NCBI GenBank assembly: GCA_964450955.1
Contig: CAYVFI010000015.1
Location: forward strand, 62,001-126,000
DNA length: 64,000 nt
From: CAYNWT01 sp964450955
Lineage (GTDB): Bacteria > Planctomycetota > Planctomycetia > Planctomycetales > Planctomycetaceae
Direction: 5' to 3'
The position numbers and the translations under genes were made by a program. Positions within the stretch are counted from its first letter, which is position 1; every line of letters begins with the position of its first letter. Below are positions 1-9,751 of this stretch, piece after piece. Below the pieces are notes generated by a model. It searched no databases. It worked only from the letters and a program-made list of their open reading frames with translations, and was not told the origin of the DNA.

Positions 1-130
1 CGCATTGGCCAAGGAAGCCTTCAAGTCCGGCAAGACAATCCGAGAACTGTGCGTCGAACAGGAAATCCTTCCCGCCGACGTTCTCAAAGAAGCCCTCGAC
101 CCCATGTCCATGACCGAACCCAGGGCCTAG
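1..130 (+). CDS. Fumarase/aspartase family protein, C-terminal end (partial)
   Basis: The gene enters from the left edge; only the last 42 codons are in the window, in the frame starting at base 2 and stopping with TAG at 128-130. The tail contains GKTIRELCVEQEILP and the ending LDPMSMTEP. This is the conserved C-terminal motif of class II fumarate hydratases and of aspartate ammonia-lyases, which are homotetrameric lyases of the same superfamily. The fragment does not contain the signature loop that would separate fumarase from aspartase, so the substrate cannot be decided here. The gene is followed by palindromic sequence rather than a closely spaced downstream gene. Confidence 0.85.
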   Translation, partial: ALAKEAFKSGKTIRELCVEQEILPADVLKEALDPMSMTEPRA

Positions 131-210
131 GCAACGTCCCGTTGCATCGGGTATCCGGTTGGGGAAGTGGCTGAAGTTGGTGCTTGCACACCCGGTTGAA
201 TGTTGCGTTT

Positions 211-308
211 AGAAGCCCGGCATCTCTGGGCAACTGAGAACGTATTGGGAACCAACAAGCATCTGATTGAACCGCAATCGTCCGCGACCAATCAGATGCC
301 GGGCTTCT
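211..308. repeat. Nested inverted repeat after the lyase gene
   Basis: Bases 211-225 (agaagcccggcatct) are perfectly complementary to 294-308. Inside, 259-269 (gcatctgattg) is complementary to 289-299. The two pairings share bases 294-299, so they are mutually exclusive. No T-tract follows, so this is not a standard intrinsic terminator. Together with the next repeat it fills the 318-base gap 131-448, in which no gene is seen. Confidence 0.7.
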
Positions 309-324
309 CAATCACGACCAACAC

Positions 325-393
325 GTAGTGGACGAGGCCACAAGTCCGGTCCACCACCTGATGCGTTCAGGGACTCGTAGCCTCGTCCACTAC
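325..393. repeat. Inverted copies of a dispersed repeat
   Basis: Bases 371-393 (ggactcgtagcctcgtccac plus tac) and the reverse complement of 325-347 match except for about two positions, giving an inverted pair with 14 perfect outer bases (325-338 and 380-393). The same core occurs three times in tandem at 28211-28324, so this is a dispersed repeat family and not a private hairpin of this gap. It lies 56 bases before recQ. Confidence 0.7.
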
Positions 394-448
394 AACAAGT
401 CACTGTTGCCGGAACGGCGCTCCGCTTGGTCCGGCCTACGGAATCCTC

Positions 449-1891
449 ATGACACCCTCCAAAGCGCTCAAGCGATACTTCGGCTACGAGTCATTCCGCG
501 GCCAGCAGGAACATGTCATCAACCATGTGCTGGGCAACCAGCACGCGCTGGTCATCATGCCGACCGGGATGGGCAAGTCGCTGTGTTTTCAGATTCCGGC
601 TCTTGTCAGTGATGCCAAAGATCCGGAACGACCACCGATCACACTGGTTATCTCACCGCTGATTGCGTTGATGAAAGACCAGGTCGATTCGCTTGTCGAA
701 CGCGGCATCGACGCGGCCTTCATTAACTCGTCACTGGGGCGCCGCGATCGCGAATCGCGATACCGCAACACGGCCGACGGCAAATACAAGCTGCTGTATG
801 TGACCCCGGAACGGTTCCGCAAACCTGAGTTCCTTGAAGCCATTGGAAAGAGAACCGTCACCCTGCTGGCGGTCGATGAAGCTCACTGCATCAGCGAATG
901 GGGCCACGACTTCCGGCCCGACTACACGCGACTGGAAGAATTCCGCGGCATCGTCGGCAACCCCACCACCATCGCCCTCACCGCAACCGCAACACCCGAC
1001 GTTCAAAAAGACATCATCAAACAACTGGGACTGACCGATCCCGACGTGCGATTGTTCCACGAAGGCATCGAACGTCCGAACCTCGAATTGAAGGTCGCCG
1101 ACACCTGGGGCGACGACGAAAAGCTAGAGAAAATCATCGAGATTCACGAACGCCACAAAGGCAGCGGCGGAAGTGGCATCGTTTACTTCACGCTCATCAA
1201 GACGCTGGACCAATTCAGCGATCTTCTGCGCAAGCGTGGCGTCAAACATTTGTGTTACCACGGGCAGCTGGAACGCAACGATCGGCGTCGAGTGCAAACG
1301 CAGTTCATGGAAGGCAGCGACAATTTGGTTCTCGCCACCAATGCGTTCGGTATGGGAATCGATAAGGAAGACATCCGCTTCGTCACCCACGCCGACATTC
1401 CGGGTGCTATGGAAGGCTACTACCAGGAAATCGGTCGAGCCGGCCGAGACGGCAAACCGGCGGAGTGCGTTTTGCTGTACGACGAACGCGACTTAATGAC
1501 GCAAATGGAATTCATCCGCTGGAGCAACCCCGAAGCCGCGCTCTACGAAAGCGTCTACCAACTACTGGTCGACGAGAAAGAAAAAATTGACTCCTTCGGC
1601 CTCGACTGGCTAGCCGAGCGAGCCATCAACCGCCCCAAACACGACCACCGCCTGGAAACCGTGCTCTCAATGCTGGAACGCTACGGAGTCATCGCAGGAA
1701 CCTGGCGCCCCATGAACCTGGACGTTATCACTCCGTTACCTGAGCAACTCACCAACCAGGAAGTCCTCGCCGCCAAACTTCTCCGCGACCAACAAAAACT
1801 CTATACCCTGGTCCAATACGCCAAACACGACGGCGACCTCAAAGAATTCATCCACGACTACTTCGGTTTGCCATACAAGCCCTCTGAGTAG
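449..1891 (+). CDS. recQ: RecQ-family ATP-dependent DNA helicase, short form
   Basis: 480 residues, a 3'-5' superfamily 2 DNA helicase used in recombinational repair. Walker A is PTGMGKS (residues 38-44). The Walker B DEAH box (143-146) leads into the RecQ aromatic-rich loop HCISEWGHDFRPDY. Motif III is TATAT, and motifs V/VI appear as NAFGMGIDK and QEIGRAGRDG. The RecQ C-terminal zinc domain is reduced: where RecQ has a four-cysteine cluster, this protein runs through DQQKLYTLVQYAKHDGDL to DYFG without cysteines and stops 7 residues later. No winged helix or HRDC domain is present. The ATG at 449 starts the helicase domain directly. The gene stands alone between repeat-rich gaps. Confidence 0.9.
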   Translation: MTPSKALKRYFGYESFRGQQEHVINHVLGNQHALVIMPTGMGKSLCFQIPALVSDAKDPERPPITLVISPLIALMKDQVDSLVERGIDAAFINSSLGRRDRESRYRNTADGKYKLLYVTPERFRKPEFLEAIGKRTVTLLAVDEAHCISEWGHDFRPDYTRLEEFRGIVGNPTTIALTATATPDVQKDIIKQLGLTDPDVRLFHEGIERPNLELKVADTWGDDEKLEKIIEIHERHKGSGGSGIVYFTLIKTLDQFSDLLRKRGVKHLCYHGQLERNDRRRVQTQFMEGSDNLVLATNAFGMGIDKEDIRFVTHADIPGAMEGYYQEIGRAGRDGKPAECVLLYDERDLMTQMEFIRWSNPEAALYESVYQLLVDEKEKIDSFGLDWLAERAINRPKHDHRLETVLSMLERYGVIAGTWRPMNLDVITPLPEQLTNQEVLAAKLLRDQQKLYTLVQYAKHDGDLKEFIHDYFGLPYKPSE

Positions 1892-2290
1892 CCATGCAAC
1901 CGACCGAAGGCCCGATGCCAGGCAGAGTAGCCATCACGCTCCGCCGTGATGAGCAGCGCAGTTCGTAGACTCGAGCGTCGTTTACGGCCGTCCGGAGAGT
2001 CGATATCCAAATCAGCCGATTGCACGCAGAGTCACAAGTCAGATGTTATCCGTTCGATCGTTACACGACTGATCGAAGAACGTTGTCTCTGTCGTGCCAC
2101 GTCACGGCGGAGCGTCACGGCTACTTTCAGCGAACCCAAACCTGTGTGGGGCAATTCCGGAAGGCTACGACAGTATCGCTGCCGGTGAAGGCACACCGCC
2201 TGAAGAAACTGTTCCCAGTGCGCCGCGAACCTGGATTCTCTCCGCGTCCGTGAAACGATGCTGACGGCTTCGTGACGTCCGCTTGGGCTG
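1892..2290. other. 399-base gap with two copies of a palindromic repeat
   Basis: No convincing gene is seen. The segments 1927-1951 (gtagccatcacgctccgccg plus tgatg) and the reverse complement of 2100-2124 (gtagccgtgacgctccgccg plus tgacg) are near-identical, each being itself a short palindrome around ctccg. They form an inverted pair about 150 bases apart. The frames across the gap show no recognisable protein. Confidence 0.55.
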
Positions 2291-2590
2291 CTACTTATCG
2301 GATTTGGTGCTGCCGCTGCTGTCTGACTTTTTTGGTTCAGTCTTTTTGGACTCAGCCTTTTTCTCAGTCGCCTTCTTTTCCGCCTTCGCGCCCTTCTTGT
2401 AAGACGCGCTGCGGTAGTCGGTTTCGTAGAAGCCAGAGCCCTTAAACAGGATTCCGCCGCCTGTACCGATCAAGCGTTCGGCTTTCAGCTTGCCACATTC
2501 GGGACACTTGCGAACCGGCTTGGCGCTCATCGGCTGGAACAGTTCCCATGCGTGCTCGCAGGCTCCACATTCGTAGTCGTACGTTGGCAT
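2291..2590 (-). CDS. FmdB-type zinc ribbon protein
   Basis: 99 residues. The N-terminus MPTYDYECGACEHAWE with a second CPECGK pair forms the CxxC...CxxC zinc ribbon of the FmdB (putative regulatory protein, CxxC_CxxC_SSSS) family, followed by the usual GTGGGILFKGSGFYETDYR segment. The last 35 residues are a lysine-, serine- and glutamate-rich tail of low complexity. The exact cellular role of the family is not established. It lies 18 bases after grpE on the same strand and probably is the last gene of the dnaJ-grpE transcription unit. Confidence 0.85.
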   Translation of the reverse strand: MPTYDYECGACEHAWELFQPMSAKPVRKCPECGKLKAERLIGTGGGILFKGSGFYETDYRSASYKKGAKAEKKATEKKAESKKTEPKKSDSSGSTKSDK

Positions 2591-2608
2591 CTCAATCTCC
2601 CCAGCCGC

Positions 2609-3313
2609 TTACGACTGTGTTCCTTCTTCTGACTGCGTACCAGATTCTACCCCGCTGTCTCCGGACGGTTCTGCTGAATCTGCGGTTGCGGCGGGCTCAG
2701 CCGCGGGTGCCGATTCAGGTGGAGCCGACGACACAACCACTTTACTTGGCCGAATGACTCGATCGTGCATCTTGTAGCCGCGTTGGAATTCCTGCAACAC
2801 GGTCATCGGTTCGTGATCGGCCGATGGAACCTGCTGCAGCGCTTCGTGCAGGTTTGGGTCAAACTGAATACCTTCGGATTCAATGACCTTTGCATGGTGA
2901 CTGCTGAAGACCGAATCGAACTGGTTGAGAACCATCTGGATTCCTTTAACCAGTTCTTCCACATTGCCGGTGGTTTCAGCAGCGGTCAGAGCCAATCGCA
3001 GGTTGTCTATCGGCGCAAGAACGTCGCGAAGAACCGGCAACGCCTGGTACTTGCGCAATTCGTCAATCTCGGTCCGCGCGCGGCGACGGACGTTTTCCAT
3101 TTCGGCTTCAGCCCGCAGCCACTTTTCTTTGCTCTCATCGCGTTCGGCGACAAGCGACTTCAGATCCTCGGCCGGTTCAGTAAAGACCGCATCGGTGGCG
3201 TTCTCAGCTGGCGTTTCTTCAGCTGCAGCGGCCTCGGGCGTTTCCGTATTGGGAGCCGCATTCGGGTCGGGAGTGGTGTTGTTTTCTTCGGTCATGATTC
3301 CGTCCGCTTTCAA
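2609..3313 (-). CDS. grpE: GrpE nucleotide exchange factor
   Basis: Up to 234 residues; nucleotide exchange factor that releases ADP from DnaK. An acidic, Glu/Ala/Pro-rich N-terminus (residues 7-55) precedes the long dimerising coiled coil (LVAERDESKEKWLRAEAEMENVRRR region) and a beta-domain with FDPNLHEALQQVPS and GYKMHDRVIRPSKVVVS, both typical of GrpE. A Ser/Gly/Glu-rich tail follows. The longest frame starts one base after the dnaJ stop codon; the second methionine (ATG ending at 3295, MTEENN) is the more usual kind of GrpE start. dnaK is not in the window. Confidence 0.93.
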   Translation of the reverse strand: MKADGIMTEENNTTPDPNAAPNTETPEAAAAEETPAENATDAVFTEPAEDLKSLVAERDESKEKWLRAEAEMENVRRRARTEIDELRKYQALPVLRDVLAPIDNLRLALTAAETTGNVEELVKGIQMVLNQFDSVFSSHHAKVIESEGIQFDPNLHEALQQVPSADHEPMTVLQEFQRGYKMHDRVIRPSKVVVSSAPPESAPAAEPAATADSAEPSGDSGVESGTQSEEGTQS

Positions 3314-4438
3314 CTACTCTTCTTCGCCGGCGAAGTAATCCTTCACCTTATCAAAGAATGACTTCTGCTCAGCAGAAACGTTCGCTTCTTCCAGTTCAGC
3401 AAGACTGCGAAGAAGGGTTTCTTCTTCTTCGCTTAGTTTTTTAGGCACTGACACTTTGATCTGCACATGCAGGTCACCGGTTGCTCCACCCTGTGGATGG
3501 GGCATGCCCATGCCTCGCAACCGCATTACCTGGCCCGGCTGAGTTCCCGGCGCGACTTTTAGGGTGTGCCGGCCAGCCAGCAGTGGGATTTCGATTTCGG
3601 TTCCCAGGGCAGCCTGCGTGTACGCGACTGGAACACTGCAAATCAGGTGGGTGCCTTCGCGTTCAAAAATCGAATGCTTCCGCACATTCACATCGACATA
3701 CAAATCACCGCTCGGCGCCCCCTGCGCGCCGGCTTCGCCTTCTCCGCGAAGGCACAGTTGCATGTCGTTGTCGACACCGGCCGGAACTTTGACCTCCAGT
3801 GTGGCTGGCTTTTCGATTCGGCCTTCGCCCCGACAGTCGGAGCACTTGTCTGTGATTTGCGTACCCGCACCACGGCAATTCGGGCAGGTTGTTTGCAGGC
3901 GAAAAAAGCCCTGTGATTGAATGACCTGTCCGTGGCCGCCGCAGGTGCTGCACTGAACCGGACTGGTTCCCGGCTTGGCACCCGAACCGCTACACGTGTC
4001 GCAGGGTTCTCGACGACCAACGTTCAGTTCGCGACTACATCCAGTCGCCGCTTCTTCTAAGTCGATTGTCACCGACGTCCGCAGGCTGGCTCCACGCCGA
4101 GCCCCGCCGCGCGATCGGCGGCCGCCGCCGCCGCCACCAAACAAATCACCAAACGCGTCGAAAATATCGCCAAGGTCACCAAAGCCTCCGCCACCCCCAC
4201 CGGCTCCGCCGCCCAATCCAGCGTGGCCATACCGATCGTACCGCGCCTTTTTATCCGGATTGCTAAGTACGTCGAATGCTTCGGCCGCTTCTTTAAACCT
4301 GGCAACGGCATCCTCGTCGCCCTGATTACGGTCAGGGTGATTCGCCAGAGCCAGCTTGCGATAAGCCTTCTTAATTTCCGACGCGCTAGCCTCCTTAGAG
4401 ACTCCCAGCACTTCGTAGTAGTCTCGTTGAGATGCCAT
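3314..4438 (-). CDS. dnaJ: DnaJ co-chaperone
   Basis: 374 residues from the ATG at 4438 (MASQRDYYEVLGV); the frame runs 20 codons further upstream but these are not J-domain sequence. It stimulates DnaK ATPase and delivers substrates. The J domain carries HPDRN; a glycine-rich stretch GGGAGGGGGGFGDLGD follows; four zinc-binding CxxCxGxG modules are seen (CDTCSGSG, CSTCGGHG, CPNCRGAG, CSDCRGEG), then the C-terminal substrate-binding domains. It is directly followed by grpE. A class I, full-length DnaJ. Confidence 0.95.
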   Translation of the reverse strand: MASQRDYYEVLGVSKEASASEIKKAYRKLALANHPDRNQGDEDAVARFKEAAEAFDVLSNPDKKARYDRYGHAGLGGGAGGGGGGFGDLGDIFDAFGDLFGGGGGGRRSRGGARRGASLRTSVTIDLEEAATGCSRELNVGRREPCDTCSGSGAKPGTSPVQCSTCGGHGQVIQSQGFFRLQTTCPNCRGAGTQITDKCSDCRGEGRIEKPATLEVKVPAGVDNDMQLCLRGEGEAGAQGAPSGDLYVDVNVRKHSIFEREGTHLICSVPVAYTQAALGTEIEIPLLAGRHTLKVAPGTQPGQVMRLRGMGMPHPQGGATGDLHVQIKVSVPKKLSEEEETLLRSLAELEEANVSAEQKSFFDKVKDYFAGEEE

Positions 4439-4587
4439 TGGTTCCGTCTTAGCGTGATTGCGCGCGTTCTTGCGATGGGTCGGCCTAACGGACTGCAATG
4501 CGCTGAGCGTGTAAGTTCAGGCCCCGGCGGTACCGATCGGTCGGTTGGGTTCTTGTCGGACAGGCGTCTGTGCCGATCCTGGTTCAC

Positions 4588-4618
4588 AAAAAAACGGGCC
4601 ACCAAAGCGGTGGCCCGT
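4588..4618 (-). terminator. Intrinsic terminator after groEL1
   Basis: Read on the minus strand, a 10-bp perfect stem (4609-4618 with 4594-4603, acgggccacc) is followed by a run of T residues (complement of 4588-4594). It lies 43 bases past the groEL stop, so it separates the groEL-groES block from dnaJ-grpE-fmdB. Confidence 0.85.
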
Positions 4619-4661
4619 GAATCTTCAATCTTCACTGACCATGAGAGGTCACTGCAGACAT

Positions 4662-6275
4662 CTAGCGTACGCTGCCTTCAACCTTAGGAGCCTTCTCACC
4701 ATCTTCATCAGTTGAAGTGACAAGCACCTGAGTTGTCAGCATGAGGCCTGCGATTGAGGCTGCGTTGGACAATGCACTTCGCACAACCTTGGCAGGGTCA
4801 ATAATGCCGGCTTTGTACATGTCCACGTACTCGCCTTTAGAAGCGTCGTAGCCAGTGGTTTCCGGCATATGCTTCACTTCGTCCGCGATAACAGAACCGT
4901 CTTCGCCGCAGTTAGAAGCGATCTGTCGGATTGGACCTTCAAGAGCCTTCTTAATGATCGCAATACCGATCTTCTCGTCGCCCTTACCCTTAACGGCGTC
5001 GACTGCAGTGATGCAGCGAAGCAGCGCCACGCCACCACCTGGAAGAATACCTTCTTCCACAGCCGCGCGAGTTGCGTGCAGAGCGTCTTCCATGCGAGCC
5101 TTGGTCTGCTTCATCTCTGCCTCGGTTGATGCACCGACAGAAATAACAGCAACACCGCCGGTCAGCTTCGCAAGTCGTTCCTGGAACTTCTCACGATCGT
5201 AATCGCTGTCGGTGGCTTCGATGTGGTTTTGGATTTGCTGCACACGAGCCTGAATGTCGGCCTTCTTGCCGCCGCCTTCAATAATCGTGGCTGAGTCCTT
5301 GGTCACTTCGACACGCCTGGCAGAACCAAGCTGGCTGAGTTCGACGGATTCCAGCTTGATACCCAGATCTTCTGAGATCAGCGTTCCGCCAGTCAGAGTG
5401 GCCATGTCACCAAGCATCGCCTTACGACGATCGCCAAAGCCCGGAGCCTTAACAGCACAGACTTTGAGAATGCCACGCAGTCGATTGATAACGAGAGCCG
5501 TCAAAGCTTCGCCATCGACGTCTTCAGCGACAATCATCAACGCTTTTCCGGTCTGAGCGACCTTCTCCAGCAGTGGAACCAACTCACGCAGGTTTGAGAT
5601 TTTCTTCTCAAACAGCAGGATCATGCAGTCTTCGAGTTCGCACTTCATGTCCTCGGCATTGGTCACGAAGTAAGGCGACAGGTAGCCCTTATCGAACTGC
5701 ATACCTTCGGTGAGATCAAGAGTCGTTTCATTACTCTTGCCTTCTTCGATGGTCGTCACACCAAACTGACCAGCACTCTTGATGGCGTTCGCAATCAGCT
5801 CACCAACAGCCTTGTCGTTGTTGGCAGAAATCGCAGCAACCTGAGCCCATTCCTTGGTTCCGGTGACTGGCTTTGCCATTTCGCCGAGGTGATTCAAGGC
5901 GGCTTCAACAGCTTTCTCGATACCACGTCGAACGATGGTTGGGTTGGCACCCAGAGTCAAACCACGCAGACCTTCGGTGAAGATCGAACGAGCAAGAACG
6001 GTTGCGGTTGTGGTTCCATCACCAGCAATATCGCTGGTTTTGCTGGCGACTTCGTTGACCAGCTTGGCACCCATGTGCTCGTACGGGTCTTCGAGTTCGA
6101 CTTCCTTACTGACAGTCACGCCGTCTTTGGTGACAAGCGGATTGCCGAAGCTTTTGTCGATGATCACGTTGCGACCAGTTGGCCCCATCGTGACAGCCAC
6201 AGCCTGCGCGAGCTTTTCGACTCCACGCAATAGTTTCAGTCGGGCTCGATCTTCAAACAGAAGTTGCTTGGCCAC
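4662..6275 (-). CDS. groEL: Chaperonin GroEL, copy without GGM tail
   Basis: 537 residues, 60-kDa chaperonin subunit that folds proteins in an ATP-driven double ring. The ATP site is present (MGPTGRNVIIDKSFG, KDGVTVSKEVELEDP, GDGTTTATVLA), as are the apical region SPYFVTNAEDMKCELED and PGGGVALLRC. The C-terminus ends EDGEKAPKVEGSVR and has no Gly-Gly-Met repeat, unlike the second copy at 6759. It follows groES on the same strand with a 129-base gap. Duplicate GroELs often specialise for different clients; that this one does is an inference from its tail and sequence divergence. Confidence 0.95.
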   Translation of the reverse strand: MAKQLLFEDRARLKLLRGVEKLAQAVAVTMGPTGRNVIIDKSFGNPLVTKDGVTVSKEVELEDPYEHMGAKLVNEVASKTSDIAGDGTTTATVLARSIFTEGLRGLTLGANPTIVRRGIEKAVEAALNHLGEMAKPVTGTKEWAQVAAISANNDKAVGELIANAIKSAGQFGVTTIEEGKSNETTLDLTEGMQFDKGYLSPYFVTNAEDMKCELEDCMILLFEKKISNLRELVPLLEKVAQTGKALMIVAEDVDGEALTALVINRLRGILKVCAVKAPGFGDRRKAMLGDMATLTGGTLISEDLGIKLESVELSQLGSARRVEVTKDSATIIEGGGKKADIQARVQQIQNHIEATDSDYDREKFQERLAKLTGGVAVISVGASTEAEMKQTKARMEDALHATRAAVEEGILPGGGVALLRCITAVDAVKGKGDEKIGIAIIKKALEGPIRQIASNCGEDGSVIADEVKHMPETTGYDASKGEYVDMYKAGIIDPAKVVRSALSNAASIAGLMLTTQVLVTSTDEDGEKAPKVEGSVR

Positions 6276-6404
6276 GGATTTACTCCTCAGTTATTTGCCG
6301 CAAGAGCAGCGAAGAATTTCTTATGTGTCAAATGTGCAAGCGACCGACGACACCCAACCACTTCAGCTAAGCAGGTTGTTCCAGCAGTGGTCGCTCGCCG
6401 GCAG

Positions 6405-6692
6405 TTACGCAATCTTTGCGAGAATGTCACTCTCACGCAGAATCTTGACGTCCTTGCCTTCGACTTCGATTTCCGTTCCGCCGTACTTACCGAACAGAAC
6501 CTGATCGCCAACACCAACGCTAAGTGGGCAGCGTTCGCCGCTATCCAGCAACTTGCCCGGACCAACAGCGATAACGGTTCCACGCTGTGGCTTTTCCTGA
6601 GCAGCATCCGGAAGAACGATACCGCCGGCAGTTGTTTCCTCAGCAGCCGATGGTTCAACCACAACGCGATCGTCTAGTGGGTTTAGTTTCAT
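6405..6692 (-). CDS. groES: Co-chaperonin GroES
   Basis: 95 residues, the normal length for the 10-kDa heptameric lid of the GroEL chamber. It begins MKLNPLDDRVVVEP, has the mobile loop EETTAGGIVLPDAAQEKP with the IVL hydrophobic contact, and the GDQVLFGKYGGTEIEVEG segment before the C-terminal IL motif. It sits between two groEL genes on the same strand, 66 bases after the upstream one and 129 before the downstream one, so it may serve both. Confidence 0.96.
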   Translation of the reverse strand: MKLNPLDDRVVVEPSAAEETTAGGIVLPDAAQEKPQRGTVIAVGPGKLLDSGERCPLSVGVGDQVLFGKYGGTEIEVEGKDVKILRESDILAKIA

Positions 6693-6758
6693 CTCTGTAT
6701 TCCTTGTAGCCAGTATTTTGTAGTTGTGTTTGTGTGTGTCTGCGTAGCCGGTTGTCGA

Positions 6759-8465
<1,707 letters not shown>

Positions 8466-8493
8466 GATGTCATCCTCTTCTAAACGTTATGAA

Positions 8494-8519
8494 GTCTCGA
8501 CTGGGAAGCCTGTCGAGAC
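8494..8519. promoter_or_regulatory. Inverted repeat in the groEL2 leader, possible operator
   Basis: gtctcgac at 8494-8501 is complementary to gtcgagac at 8512-8519 with a 10-base spacer, 29-54 bases upstream of the groEL2 start. The geometry resembles a CIRCE/HrcA-type operator, but the sequence does not match the CIRCE consensus (TTAGCACTC and its complement). It could be a site for another heat-shock repressor or a leader hairpin. Confidence 0.3.
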
Positions 8520-8729
8520 CGTGTGCGCAAATTCGGCGGAAATTCTGTTTGGCTGCGGGAAGAGCAATCACCGTGCCAGGGAACAACACCAATTCCTAAG
8601 TCCCAATCAGCAAGCAAGTTAGGCCCGAACCAACATGACGACACCCATTAATCGCTGCCAACGTGGCAGACCTGCCAGCCAACCAGTTCGCTGGTACAGT
8701 GCCAGACTCGCGAACTTCGATGAACCAAC

Positions 8730-9467
8730 ATGAACACAAACTTCCTGCTTGTCCAGATCCGAGACGCTGACGACCGCATCCGGCACCATGAGATCCAATG
8801 TTTCGCCAAAGCGGCCGGGATCAGCACTGGTTCCATCCAGATTCACGACCTGCTGCATGCATCGATTACGCCTGACATCCTGACAGGAACCGACTGCATC
8901 TTCGTCGGGGGCAGCGGGCGGTACTCGGCCGCCCACGGTGGTGACTGGCTGGAACCAGCCCTGGAATCACTCCGCTGTGTCCACGGTTCCGGAATCCCAA
9001 CTTTCGCGTCGTGCTGGGGACATCAGGCGATGGCTCGAGCAATGGGCGGAACGGTAGTTCACGCTCCCGAGACTGCCGAGGTGGGAACCATTGAAATACA
9101 ACTCACCGACGCCGCCAAGTTGGACCCGGTTTTCAAGACCTTCAACGGTTCCTTCCCGGCACAGGTCGGACACGAAGACACAGTCACCAACCTACCACCA
9201 AACACCACACTGCTGGCATCGTCAGCACGCTGCCCCATTCACGCCTACCGCTTCAACAACGCGCCGGTCTATTGCACTCAGTTTCATCCAGAACTCAAAC
9301 GAAGCGATTTGCTAAGGCGACTGGACGCGTATCCGGAATACGTCGAAAGCATCGCCGGCGTCCCGATGGCCGAGTTCAAACAACAAACCAAAGACACACC
9401 GGAAGCCAGTCAGCTAATCGCAAGGTTCATCGCACACTTCGTGAATCAACCAGCGAAGCCATGCTAG
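8730..9467 (+). CDS. Class I glutamine amidotransferase domain protein
   Basis: 245 residues. It has the catalytic triad of class I (GATase-1) enzymes: nucleophile in SCWGHQ (Cys about residue 94), and His/Glu in QFHPE near residue 190. The stretch FVGGSGRYSA, the AMGGTV loop and the VGHEDTV segment match the stand-alone GuaA-like amidotransferase group that often is annotated as GMP synthase-related. It lacks any synthetase domain, so the ammonia acceptor is unknown. Some relatives hydrolyse gamma-glutamyl compounds. It is divergent from groEL2 and not obviously in an operon. Confidence 0.8.
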   Translation: MNTNFLLVQIRDADDRIRHHEIQCFAKAAGISTGSIQIHDLLHASITPDILTGTDCIFVGGSGRYSAAHGGDWLEPALESLRCVHGSGIPTFASCWGHQAMARAMGGTVVHAPETAEVGTIEIQLTDAAKLDPVFKTFNGSFPAQVGHEDTVTNLPPNTTLLASSARCPIHAYRFNNAPVYCTQFHPELKRSDLLRRLDAYPEYVESIAGVPMAEFKQQTKDTPEASQLIARFIAHFVNQPAKPC

Positions 9468-9690
9468 CATTCAGGCCATGGTGCTCGCCGCTCGCGAGGC
9501 CGACGACCAGGCACTCGGCTGTGATTGGTTGGTTCCAACGTCCGAACCGCAAACGCAGACAACGCCAACAAAACGTTTTCCTGAACACCGTCCGCGGCCA
9601 ACCCACCAAAGAAAATCAATTCAGCCACAACGAAAATCGCGAGCACTCAATGCTGTGAGCCAGCACGCGGTGCTGCTGGCTGGGGCCAAT

Positions 9691-9723
9691 AAAAAAAGGG
9701 GGTGAGCAGATTGCTCACCCCCC
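9691..9723 (-). terminator. Intrinsic terminator of DUF1559 copy 1
   Basis: On the minus strand an 11-bp stem (9698-9708 with 9712-9722) with a 3-base loop is followed by seven T. It lies about 30 bases after the stop codon. Confidence 0.9.
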
Positions 9724-9751
9724 GAGTCTTCAGCAACTAAAGCAAATAACT

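Noticed and set aside
8466..8729. CIRCE operator before groEL
   Set aside because: The consensus half-sites are absent; only the unrelated inverted repeat at 8494-8519 is present.
9464..9705. Open frames on both strands after the amidotransferase gene, one with a hydrophobic start
   Set aside because: No family resemblance, low-complexity Gln/Pro/Arg composition on one strand, and the stretch ends in a palindrome (9658-9681); treated as noncoding.
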